A stretch of DNA of 56,341 bases from Gnetum montanum (taxonomy: Eukaryota; Streptophyta; Gnetopsida; Gnetales; Gnetaceae): positions 1,007,782 through 1,064,122 of the forward strand of contig MNCI01038085.1 in assembly GCA_015680685.1 (NCBI GenBank). The letters run 5' to 3'. Below the pieces are notes generated by a model. That model searched no databases and had not been told where the DNA came from. It saw nothing but the letters and a program-made list of their open reading frames with translations. Position numbers and translations under genes: made by a program. The stretch's first letter is position 1. Every line of letters begins with the position of its first letter. Shown here piece after piece: positions 12,092 to 22,539 of the stretch.

Positions 12092-12168
12092 AAGAAAATG
12101 ACATGGATTGAACTTGCACATGGTGGATTCACTATCCATTTCCTTAAGCCACTCAATCCAAGTGTTAC
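12092..12168 (-). pseudogene. trnH-GUG: trnH-GUG relic (plastid)
   Basis: The reverse complement shows the anticodon arm and loop with GTG (gatagtgaatccacc) and a T arm resembling the plastid tRNA-His (gttcaatcc). Mismatches in the acceptor and D arms make it non-functional as a tRNA gene. It lies between ycf2 and trnI. Confidence 0.75.
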
Positions 12169-12316
12169 AAGATTAGTCCTCTCAAAAAGTTTGTCCATTG
12201 CATACTTCTAAAAAATGTTTATTGAGTTTTATATGATTGAAATTTAAGAGAATGTACTTGGCTATCCTTTAGGCCTGAGTATGAAGGAATTGATTATTCT
12301 AGATGATCTTTCTCTA

Positions 12317-12390
12317 GCATTGATTGTTGAATGGTTAAAGTGTCCAACTCATAATTGGCAAACTCGCAGGTTCAATTCTTTCTAGATGCA
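12317..12390 (+). pseudogene. trnI-CAU: trnI-CAU relic (plastid)
   Basis: Seventy-four nucleotides align with plastid tRNA-Ile(CAU). The anticodon arm ccaactcataattgg is intact and the ends gcat...atgca are kept. Changes in the D arm (gattgttgaatgg) and T arm are mainly C-to-T or G-to-A. It is opposite in strand to psbA and ycf2. Confidence 0.8.
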
Positions 12391-12593
12391 CAAAAGAATG
12401 CACATATATAATGTCTCCAAATCCTTCTTGGAGAGGTATCTATCCCAATTACAATAGTATTCACTTCCATATCATCATATAATGTAGATACAAAGGAAGT
12501 TAGACAAGCAAACAAAAGGAACCAAACCCCTCTACGTAAGGAACGGTTTGGTGCTATTAAACTAGAAAAGTTAAAAAAGCATCACAATCAATT

Positions 12594-13245
12594 TTAAGCA
12601 TCTATGAAATCCAATTCCACTGAAGGTAAATCAAGAGGAAAATTATGAGTGTTTCGCTTATGCATAACTTTCATACCAAGATTAGCATGGTTTATTATAT
12701 TAGCCCAAGTGTTAATTACATGACCTTGACTGTCAACTATGGATTGATTAAAGTTGAATCCATTTAAGTTGAATGTCATAGTGCTAACACCCAAAGCAAT
12801 AAACCAGATACCTACTACAGGTCAAGCCACTAAGAATAAACATAAAGAACTAAAGTTATTAAAATTAGCATATTGGAAAATTAATTGGCCAAAATAACCA
12901 TGAGCTACTACAATATTATAGGTTTCTTCTACTTGACCAAAATTATAACTTGCATTAGGAAACTTATTTTCTATTGTCTCTCTAATCAAAATAGAAGTAA
13001 CTAAAGAATCATGCATAGCACTAAATAAAGAGCCACCAAAAACACCAGCTACACCTAACATATGAAATGGGTGCATAAGACTATTTTGTTTGGCTTGGAA
13101 CACAATCATAAAATTGAAAGAATTAGAAATACCTAAAGGCATACCATATGAAGAAAATATCTTCACCTATAGGATAGATTAAGAAAACCATGGTAGTAGT
13201 TGCAATTGGAGCTAATTATGCAATAGAAATCCAAGGGTGCATACA
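12594..13245 (-). pseudogene. psbA: psbA 3' part (photosystem II D1), cut by a retroelement
   Basis: The D1 protein binds the photosystem II electron carriers. Residues such as [38 protein letters not shown] and [12 protein letters not shown] are clear, and the C-terminal end lies at 12594. Frame breaks occur near 12794-12822 and 13170-13220. The 5' part resumes at 21777 after the inserted element, with the flanks joining in the conserved LGMRPWI codons. It is plastid-derived and not functional. Confidence 0.93.
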
Positions 13246-14037
13246 TGATGAGTGGTGAGGTACCCCTACACTCAACCATACGAATACGAGCATTTCACAT
13301 GTGATCTGGTTGAACTCCGCAGACGGACTAGTTGTGGTATCTAGACAATTATCCTTAGGTCATAGTTCGTTGTCTTCCCATCTAGACTAGTGTTAACTTT
13401 GTCACTTATGGTTTAGTTCAGAATGAGGTGTATGATGTGTTCCTATACTAATGCTACTCCTAGGTATAATGGAAAATAATATTAACTAAGATAAGAGAGA
13501 GGGTGAGAGAGAATCTAAGATATCCTAAGTGTGATGAGCATTTGTTCCTCAATCATCCATACACATCTTGGAGCTCGTGCATGACTACCACTAGGATTAC
13601 CAAGCATAGATCCTAGGTATGTTACTGGGTTACCAAGTAGTCACACTTAAATGCTCATAATCAAGTTGTACTCATTGCACATTTAACAAGAGTTTAGGGT
13701 GAAGATATATTAACGAAGAAAGAAATAAATAACAATTAAATAAATAATTAAGCTAAGTGGATGCTACAATGATGAAGTAATCGCTATCTTTATTTGTAGT
13801 CATGTGCATGTCCAAGTACGTCGCACTCGAATAAGGATGTCATACAATTACAATCACCACAATACGGGGCATACACTAGGAGAGAAGGATTCAAAGGAGA
13901 ACTACTTTAAAACTTAACACTTCAACTAAGAACTGAAAAACTATCTATCAGATCTATCTAGCTCTTATTTATAGATGAGGAGATAGGCTGCAATATTGCA
14001 TATGCAATATTGTGGTGAATGAAACGATAACTCATCA
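13246..14037 (-). repeat. 3' LTR of copy 2
   Basis: The LTR is 792 bp and alignable with 21004-21776 over its full length apart from scattered, mostly transition, differences and a U3 motif duplication at 13991-14012. The adjoining purine-tract remnant on the minus strand reads atggcggta just before TGATG. Confidence 0.9.
13991..14012. promoter_or_regulatory. Perfect 22-bp palindrome in U3 of the 3' LTR
   Basis: The half-site caatattgcat is followed immediately by its exact reverse complement. The same element's 5' LTR has only one related motif (gatatcg, about 21744-21750) at this place, so the motif was duplicated or altered after, or during, insertion. It lies just upstream of the TATA sequence (minus strand, about 13969-13976). 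Confidence 0.7.
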
Positions 14038-14228
14038 TACCGCCATGATTGAGTGAAAACTTATCCTCAAGTTACAGTGAGAACAAGCTTCATTGATTGC
14101 ATAGTGGATAGGTATGGGATTATTGAATGGTGAGAATGCATTCATGCCATAGTCTGGAATCAATAAAAAATTGAGACATAACACAAAGAATGCTAAAGAA
14201 AATCCTATAGCTACAAAATTGATGGGAC

Positions 14229-17014
14229 TCATGTAGTTCCTAGTGGCGGTGGCTCCTCCATGGATGCTTTTCACTTGTCTTGTGCTCCAGGTCTTGGGAC
14301 TTGATGGCATTGAAGTATGGCTTGGAGTTTATCCTCTTTGGTTTGAGGATCTTGCACCATCCATGCTAATGTTTTGATGTTTGATGGAGTTGGCACTTCC
14401 CATGGGTAGGGTAGCTATAGAAACATTTGATTTGCCTTGACATACCAAACCGCAAACACCCGTCGTTCCTCATTATAGGCTCTGGCTTTTTCTCTGTATT
14501 CTTGGAAAGTTGCAAACTATCAAGACAAATCTATTACGATACCTTTTTGTGCATGGTAGCTTACTTTAACCACCTCAAGTTTATAATTTGCACTCTCCAG
14601 TTTTTGCAATATCTTCATGCATTCTACAAATTCTATTTTATATTTGCTATAGGTGGTGGCTACCTATTGCTCAAGCTCTATTCTCTAGCACCCTACTGTT
14701 AACATGGCAAGGTTGGCATACTATAGGTTTTCCAACTCCATGTATTTTGTAAGGTCTTGGATCTGAAGGTCCCAGTTCTTCACTTTCGCCTGGTGGGCAA
14801 ATGCATGTGTCCAATTTGGCCCACCAGTCAATGTGTTGAGCATTAATAGCATTGATTTCGGCCTTGTCCATATGAATCTCCTTTTCAATGATCTATTTAT
14901 AGATCTCCACTTGATCCCAGAAGTGCTCCTTTAGCTTTTCATGCAGTTTAGCCTCATTTTTCCACATGGTTATTTCAATAGCCATCTTTTGGCAGATGAC
15001 ACATACCTCCTCCATTGAGAGGGTTCGATTCTCCCTGGCTAAACAATTAATGTCTTTGTTGACCTAGATAAATTGTTCTCGTAACTGATGGAAATGTTCT
15101 TCTAGAACATTCTTTTTCTTTTCCACAGTGGTCAACTGCATTTTGTCAGTAACAAGCTCCTTATTTTCCTCTTGTAAGGCCTTGAGTGCCTTTGTATGCG
15201 CATGATTTTGCACTTGTGCTGTAGAGGCATCCCAAACAACCTTCTCTTTTTCTTCTTCAACCTTCTTATTCTTTCTTAGTAGTTTGGTTAGTTTCTCAGT
15301 TTTGAAACTATCCAGCTAGTCTGCGAGAACAAATTGCAAAGGGTCCCATTGTGTTGCTTCTAGGGTCATGAGCCTTTCTTGCAACTTTTGCACCTCTGCT
15401 TTAGCGTACTCAGCCCTCACCTCTGTCAAGACTAGCTTTCCTTTGATATAAATGAGGCCTGATTGAATTGTTGTAACATCCTGAGGGATGTCAAATAGGG
15501 ACATCATTACTTGTCTTATTTGTAGCAATTGATCAAGTACATCCTCATGTTCTGCAGGAGTCATTGATGTTCTGGCCAATGTTTGAGCATCCTGTGCTCC
15601 TATGAGATCTACCGATGGAACAATAGGTACATTGAACGATTCTTTAATGTGTTCTACGACCACTTCTGTGGCTCCCGCTGCATCTTGGTTTTGCATGACC
15701 ACCATTGTGGCCCCTTTACTAGTTTCTAATTGCACTTGGAAAGATGTAGCATTCCTAGAGATGTATTATGACCAAGTGCTTTCCCCTCTACCTATATAGA
15801 TGGACACTTCACCCCTTGCACAATCCAAAGAAACTGTGGGATGTATGGCATCGTCAATGATGCAGAAGAGATTCACATCATCATAGCTTCTCCAACTAAC
15901 TAGATCAACGATGGACCTAAGATATCTCATTGATAGTCTGTAATCTTGCAGTGGCAGTGGTTGATCTTGGCCTGTGTTGGGCCTTGCTTCTTGTTGTTGG
16001 TTGGGTCCCATACTTGGAAGTTGGATAGGTCTTGCAAGTTGAGTTGCAGTTGGCCTATCGTCTGTTCTTTTTCTTGTTCCACTCCCAGCATCTCACTAGT
16101 GATTTTCCTTATAGCTGTTGGTTTTAGAAATTTAGCATATGAAGCATTTTTGGATTTTTAAAGGACATCATTAGTGTATCCTTTGATACCAGCATGTTAG
16201 CACAACTTCCTGATAAGGCAAGGGAAGGGCAATGCATCTTCCCTGTCTTCCATTCTTCGAACTGCCTCAGGATCTCTGTAAAGAATAGATGTGGTAGGTT
16301 AACATTAACCTTTTCTATCAATACTATACATCTCCTTGCCACATATGTTAAAATCCTTTTTAGGCCCTTCATGGGGAAGAGGTGATATGTTCCAATTTTA
16401 AAATAGATCCTCTCTTCCGTCATCAACTCTCCAAATGTCTTACGCTTGCCATATGCCCTTTCCAACCAAACTTGTCATGCATCAGGGTTTGAATGGATAG
16501 ATAATTGAACAACCTTTGGCCCTATATTTGGAAGGTTTAATACTTCTGAAATGGCCTGAATAGAAAAATTGATTATTACACCACAAATGTTAACTGTGGT
16601 GCCTTGTTCTTTATTGTGCCAAAATTGGTACGTTTCCCCTAGGTAACAGGCACTGCTTTCAGAGAGGAGAGGTCATAAGGGAGACCCTTTGAGGTGGTCC
16701 CTAATAGACTCTGGAGAAAACTCTACAAATGGTTCAAAATTTAATTCCACAATCACTGTAGTGAATGTGGTCCTTTCATGGATAGCCTGAACACAATCCT
16801 AGGACAACATGAGATGTTGTCCTTGTTCAAGTGCTGCATCAGCTCCTCCTTCTACTTGCCTTGATTGTATAGTAGCAGGGCCTTCTTGGTGAATGCTAAA
16901 TGATTGTTCCTCCTACTCTGCATGTTATCTGGTAGGAACTTGTCCTTCACCTCTCCTAGGATGTGTTCTCCCACCTTGAGTAGGACCTTCTTGTTGTCCA
17001 CGTTTCGAGGCCAT
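14229..17014 (-). pseudogene. Second ORF of copy 2 (about 929 codons, coiled coil; decayed)
   Basis: This is the homologue of 3295-6058. The start is ATGGCCTCGAAACGTGGAC just after a tttgcag acceptor-like site; the end is in the PMEEPPPP-type tail with a stop at 14229-14231. Clear matched blocks include HIKESFNVPIVPSVDLIGAQ (copy 1 has HIKESFNVPVVPPKDL), FGELMTEERIYFKIGTYHLF and a coiled-coil run near 15310-15480 (LQERLMTLEATQWDPLQF). The longest unbroken part is 15316-15735. The near-equal length of the two copies, against many independent stops, indicates that a functional parent of this size existed. The protein's function is unknown. Confidence 0.65.
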
Positions 17015-17044
17015 CTGCAAACACATGAGGCCAATCATTAGTAA
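17015..17044 (-). promoter_or_regulatory. Splice-acceptor-like site before the second ORF (copy 2)
   Basis: On the minus strand, ttactaat (17037-17044) precedes tttgcag, which abuts the ATG at 17014. This is the counterpart of 3266-3294. Confidence 0.45.
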
Positions 17045-17489
17045 GGTTTCTTCTGAAGTTAGGGTATATACCTTACTACTTGCCTCAATGAATTCATTTT
17101 ATTTCCATGTGATGTTTCCCAAAAGATTATAATAGTGAGTCCTTTTTACTTAGGTGGTTTCCAAATTAACTTCCCAGTATAACTAAGGGGATGAAATTAT
17201 TTTTGGCACACTTATCTTTAATGTTATAGCTAATTACCCTTGATAATGTCTTTTGGGCAATGATAAATTCCAAAAAAATTATGCATTATTCGACATGTGT
17301 CTTTCCCCCATGACTAAGCTGAACACTCCGAGTTCAAGTAGGTTCAGATGGAATGAAAATCGAAGTACCAGTGAGCGAGATATATATATAAAAGCAAGGG
17401 TCTCATAAATGCAAGTTGCAGAGAAAAATTTGAAAAACTCCCCCATGTAAATAGTTGAAAATGATGGTAAGTGGTGTGGGGGGGTCACG

Positions 17490-17535
17490 TATTTATGAGT
17501 TTTTTGTGACATGATATCGCGTACGTGATATCATG
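17490..17535 (-). promoter_or_regulatory. Internal promoter palindrome of copy 2
   Basis: A 26-bp dyad at 17510-17535 (catgatatcgcgt followed by its complement with one mismatch) precedes cataaata (17490-17497, a decayed TATA) on the minus strand. Sequence downstream toward the ORF matches copy 1 (ctcgct...ggtact...cgatttt), so the whole leader is conserved. Confidence 0.6.
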
Positions 17536-18927
17536 GCCTATCGATGTTTAGGCCTGAGGGAAAATACCAAATTTTGAAGGTGTTTTTGAAATTAACAATG
17601 TATATTAAGGACATATGGGAAAGTGTTAAAGGGTTCAAGGGTAATTTAGTTAGTTTTGAAGGCACCAATAGTGATATGTGGGTGGAATTAATCACTAAAG
17701 GCTTCGGGTGGTAAGGAAGAGAAAAAGGTCATGTGATGGTTCATAGGAATGTGTGAATCGAATGGATAGTAATAAGGGAAAGAATATCATTGACAATACA
17801 TGAAGGGTAATAGATGATGTGAGGAAGATGTGTTATAAGTGAAAATTACAAAAATTATGCAAGTGGGTCCTCCCCAAAGTAGGTTCCAACCTATAATGCC
17901 CTTGCATAACCACACCTTAAAATATCCGTAAGCACTAGAAGGGTTAAATGTAATCCAAACTGGTTTCACAAAACACACCGAGATGAGATAAATGTAAGCG
18001 TCTAAAGGGTTAAATGTAAGCATCACTGGGATGAGATAAGAATTCTACGCTACACAAGACATGAGTTACAATTAGATGAATAGTGAGATGAGATGGACTA
18101 TAGAAGGGATTGTAGAGATTGGGACATGAGGTAACTGACCGAGGGCACAGTGAATCCTACGTGTAAAGCATGATTAGTGTGTCATTAACCCATCATTCCA
18201 AGATCAAGACCAAGTCTAGTCCTCTAATTAGTGACATTGCATCATTTCATCCCATGATGAGCGACTATGAGAGTACCAAAACAACAAGGCATACGATCAC
18301 TTCACATTTTGTTCAAGGGAGGAGTGATTTTTTCTTTGTGGCACTTGATTTGTTTCTTTTCTTCAATTGCTAGATCCAAAGAAGCTTCCAACCTTCATGA
18401 ACTGGTGCATGTATTTCTAGTGGGACCCCCTAGAACAACATTGGGTTTTTGAGTGCCCTTTTGATTACTCTTACTCCCATTTTTCATTAGATCTACAAGG
18501 ATCTTAGTACAACCATGTTGCATGATAACTCTCATAGATGTCACCAAAGAGAATCTGCAAGTCCCCTTGATGTCACATCCTAATCATTCCCTCTTTTTCC
18601 ATCCTTCTTATTTCTGGGTACAATGAACACAAAATTGATTTTAAGTTTTAAGAAGGTCAAGAATATCACTGTACCCTTGAACAAAACCTTTGATTTGTAG
18701 AATGGATGAGTGGGTGTAAGGGGCTCACTATCCACATAATTGATCACTCGTGACTTGATAACAGAGAACACACCTCAACCAATGAGCCACATGAGTGTTT
18801 TATTCATAAATGAGATTACTTATGAAAAGCTAAAAGGATAAAACAAGAAATTGAAAAATGAAAAACTGGAAAACAAAAAGTTGTAAAATTAAAGAAAATG
18901 AAAAGTAGTTATTAATCCTTCTTGTTA
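17536..18927 (-). other. UTR-like spacer of copy 2
   Basis: This is the counterpart of 1392-2770, including the gggtcctccccaaag block near 17868. Short open stretches on both strands have no recognisable product. Confidence 0.55.
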
Positions 18928-20862
18928 TTAGAATGGGGGATATCCCCCATAAATAAACCTTTGAGAATGGCAAGGATTAATAGTTGAAAGATGAGGATCC
19001 TTGCATGTTGGGAATATCAGAACTTGGTCATACTTATCCCATTGGGGTTCACACACTTGATTGTAATAAGTGTAGTGGGGAAATTTATAAGATGTGGTTC
19101 CCAGAAAAAGAGATGACCCACTATGATAGATGGGACCATAAGATGGTATGCAAGGATCAGGATGTCACTCTCCATGGCTATATTCATTGGGCCATATGGT
19201 TGTTGGAGTGTTAATTGGTGGACCTGATGAGATAACACAAGGTGTTGGGTTCAAGGAGAAGGATGTACCATAGTGTTGGACTTCTATTGAGTTGGAGAAT
19301 GCAGTGGCCTTGGAATTATGTTGTCCCTTCCTACGGTCATGTCTAAAGAAGGGACACCTTTGATGTTGAGGAGGTCTTTCACTGTTGTTGGCAATAGTAG
19401 CACAAGTAACGTTTGTGGGTTGTTACTGTGGTGTAGACACTTTAGGAACAATAGGTGGTGATGTAGAAGGATGGAAAGGATGAGAACATTGAAATTTAGG
19501 AGAAGTGTAAGGTACAATGATAATGTGGTGAGATAGAGTACGTTGACCCAGTTGGAGAAAGGTATTGGACTAGATAAGCATTTGGATTCGAATGATATGA
19601 AGGGTGTTTTCAATTTAGGGGTGGCTTCCCCCACAACTAGGATTGTTGGCACTATGATTGAACATAGTATCTCTATTCCAACTTTGGATGTAACATGCTT
19701 TCCCAATGCTCATATAAATATAATAAGATTGTGCATTGACCCTTGTCATGATCATATAGGCAAAGGTTGCATTCATACATATGATTGGCAATTGAGCTCT
19801 TATCTTCCTCATCCCTTCTTTCCAATTGTCTAATGATACTTTGTCCTACTTCTCGGGTTGTCAAAACTCTATTTGCAATAATATCGATATATTCTCCACA
19901 CTTTTTATGCATCCATTCCAACATCTTACTAATCTTTGCCTCGACTTCTTCTAATGATTGTGGTACTGGAAAAGATGGGTTTTCCTCCTTGAGATTGGTT
20001 GATTTCTCCTTTTTGTGATTATGCACCTTTGTTAAGTTGAGATTTTAGTCTCATTGATGTTTTCTACACTCTCCCATATAGCCATTTCTCCTTCTTCTTT
20101 TGCTACCTACTTAATAAGCTCTTGGACTTGACGGGTTCATAGTTCGGATAATTGACCTTGGGCATACATACCCAAGGTCTCTCTTGTTTCATCACGAAGC
20201 CCATCAATGATATGGTACATTAGCCTTTCCTCCAAGAACTCATGGCCTGGACAATTGTTTAATAGTGCATAATATCTTTCTATGGCCATGTCCAAGGCTT
20301 CATGTTGTGCTTGTTTCCACTCTTGGATTTGTTTCCTCAAGGCTGACACTCTTGCATAGGTTTGATATATTTCATTAAAGAGTTTTACCATTGTTGGCCA
20401 ACATCATATTGAATTTGGTTTTAATGATCTATACCATACTTTTGCTTGGCCAACGAGTGTCATAGGGAAGAGCTTGAGTTTATGCCAACCATTATCAATA
20501 TTGTTTCATGTATAGGCATTGTAGAAGGCTTGTAAATGTTGTTGCGAATCTAAGTTATAGCCTCCTGAAAAATTGGAAAAGTTTTTTAAGTAGAGCCTAG
20601 GTAGGCAGTTGTCTTTACGATGTCTATGTGAGATTCAAATAGCCTCTTGTATTTGCATTAGGCTTTTAGTGGCTAGTAGGGGTTCATCATCATTGAGTAA
20701 GTTATTCATTCGTGTGTTTGGACGATGTTGCCTTCATTTATGTTTATAAGAAATCACCACCTCGGGTTGCGTATCCCAATCTTTGTTGTCATAAAATTCG
20801 TTGGTTATCCAATGAATTTACCCACTAGATGTGGCATTATTATAGTCTTGTAGGAGAGCCAT
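18928..20862 (-). pseudogene. gag: gag of copy 2 (about 645 codons, decayed)
   Basis: The frame starts with MALLQDYNN at 20862, about 120 bp after the primer-binding site. It has a retrotransposon gag core (HLQAFYNAYT...WHKLKLFPMTLVGQAKVWYR, near 20450-20560, and LRKQIQEWKQAQHEALDMAI near 20330). Then come a helical segment, the knuckle CNLCLYDHDKGQC near 19740-19780, and a Pro-rich tail ending YGGYPPF and a stop at 18928-18930. The core aligns with the gag of the pol-bearing copy at about 39450-39620, linking the two element types. Several stops and frameshifts are present. Confidence 0.8.
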
Positions 20863-20984
20863 GGTTGTGCAATTGTGTATGAATTTATATGTGACCTGTT
20901 ATAATGATTTCTTCCTAAAAGATATATCGTTAATTCTTGTACAGAAACCTTGTATGATATAGCTAATCTAGATAACTAGCACCA

Positions 20985-21002
20985 TCCCTGGTAACGGTGC
21001 CA
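20985..21002 (-). promoter_or_regulatory. Primer-binding site, tRNA-Asp type
   Basis: On the minus strand TGGCACCGTTACCAGGGA begins one base after the LTR end. It equals the known Athila-group site TGGCGCCGTTGCCGGGGA except for three G-to-A changes, as CpG and similar decay would give. It is complementary to the 3' end of tRNA-Asp. Confidence 0.8.
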
Positions 21003-21003
21003 A

Positions 21004-21776
21004 TGATGAGTGGCAAGGTACCCCTACACTCAACCATACAAATACACGCGTTTTAAGTGTGATCTAGTCGAACTCTGCAAACAAACTAGTTGTGGTATCT
21101 AGACAGTTATCCTTAGGTCGCAGTTCGCTATCTTCCCATCTGGACTAGTGTTAACTTTATCATGGTTTAGCCTAGAATGAGGTGTATGATGTGTTCCAAT
21201 ACTAATTCTACTCCTGGGTATAATGGAAAATAATATTAACTAAGCTAAGAAAGAGGGTGATAGAGAATCTAAGCTAGCCTAAGTGCGATGAGCATCCATT
21301 CCTCAATCATCCGTACACATCTTGAACCTTGTGCATGACTACCACTAGGATTACCAAGCATAGATCCTAGGTCTACTACTAGGTTACCAAGTAGTCACAC
21401 TTTAATGCTTGTAATCAAGTCGTACTCATTCTGTGTTTCACAAGAGTTTAAGGTGAAGAGATATTAACTAAGAAAGCAATAAATAACAATTAAATAAATA
21501 ATTAAGCTAAGTGGATGCTGCAATGATGAAGTAATCTTGATCTTTATTTCTGGTCATGTGCATGTCCAAGTACGTCACACTCAAATAAGGATGTCGTACA
21601 ATTATAATTACCACACTATGGGCATACACTGGGAGAGAAGGGTTAAGAGAATAACTACTTAAAAACTTAACACTTAAACTAAGAACTGAAAAACTACCTA
21701 TCAGATTTTTCTACCTCTTATTTATAGATGAGGAGACAGGTTGCGATATCGTAGCGAATGAAATGATAACTCATCA
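21004..21776 (-). repeat. 5' LTR of copy 2
   Basis: The LTR is 773 bp, with TGATGAG...CTCATCA ends and a TATA sequence at 21719-21726 on the minus strand, preceded by one gatatcg motif. The primer-binding site is immediately internal. Confidence 0.9.
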
Positions 21777-22191
21777 ATACCTAAATGGAAGATAAACTCC
21801 CACTCATGACCCATGTAACAAAGTACACCAAGTAGAAAATGAAGAACAATTAATTCATAAGGACCATCATTGTACAACCATTCATCTATGGATGTTGCTT
21901 CTCAAATTAGATAAAAGTGTAAGGCATAGCTACAAATGTAGGAATAATAGCATTGGAGATTATATTATTTCTCTAAAGAAGATAACCAACAATAGGTTCA
22001 CTAATACCATCAATATCTATTGGTGGAGCTACAATAAAAGAAATGATAAAAATAGAAGTTGCATTCAATAGAATCAAAATCATCAAAACATTGAACCATC
22101 CAATATAAATACAATTCTTAGTTGTAGTGTTCTAGTTACAAAAACAACCCAAAACACTTGTGCTTTTGCATCTTTCCAAAATTTTAGTCAT
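21777..22191 (-). pseudogene. psbA: psbA 5' part (photosystem II D1)
   Basis: The minus-strand translation from the ATG at 22191 gives a decayed D1 N-terminus. It continues through [10 protein letters not shown]-type residues (near 22020) and [16 protein letters not shown] (near 21800), reaching the retroelement at the LGM codons. Together with 12594-13245 it makes a nearly full-length but broken gene. Confidence 0.9.
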
Positions 22192-22379
22192 GATAAATAC
22201 AGACTTGATTCAATAATCAAAGACTCCCACTCATGGCTTGTTAAATAAACAATATAACTGAAAAAGTATACTAAATTCAACCAAGAAAAGAAATAATTGT
22301 TAAAGACAAAAAAAATAGATGCCTTACCCAAAAATAAAAATTATCTTTTGAAAAGAAGCCAAATGTATCCAAAAATTTT

Positions 22380-22416
22380 TGGGTTGTTCGAGATTTGAAC
22401 CTGGAACACTTTACAT
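22380..22416 (-). pseudogene. trnK-UUU: trnK-UUU 3' exon (plastid)
   Basis: The reverse complement carries the T arm and acceptor end (gttccaggttcaaatctcg then aacaaccca) of tRNA-Lys. It pairs with the 5' exon at 24821-24855, with matK in the intron between them. Confidence 0.8.
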
Positions 22417-22539
22417 GGAGTTGATCTTTAATCTTATTTGATAAAAAACCTCCCCCCAAATTGGGCTTGCCATTTTCATTGCACACAACTTTCTCCATGC
22501 ATTTTCTTTTTCTTTAGTTTTTTAGTCAAAAACATTATA

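Larger units (their letters stand above)
13246..21776 (-). mobile_element. Complete non-autonomous Ty3/gypsy-type element, copy 2, inside psbA
   Basis: Both LTRs (13246-14037 and 21004-21776) are present. They begin TGATGAG and end CTCATCA, with flanks ataca (13241-13245) and atacc (21777-21781), a 5-bp target duplication with one change. On the minus strand the order is 5' LTR, tRNA-Asp-type primer-binding site, gag, spacer, internal promoter, second ORF, purine tract, 3' LTR. No pol domain is visible. The length is 8.5 kb. The insertion split a psbA copy, so it post-dates the plastid DNA transfer. Confidence 0.92.

Noticed and set aside
11786-12211. 141-codon plus-strand ORF
   Set aside because: It runs through the trnH relic antisense and shows no domain; a chance frame in spacer DNA.
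12317-12390. trnI-CAU as a working tRNA gene
   Set aside because: The D and T arms carry changes at conserved positions; only the anticodon arm and ends are preserved.
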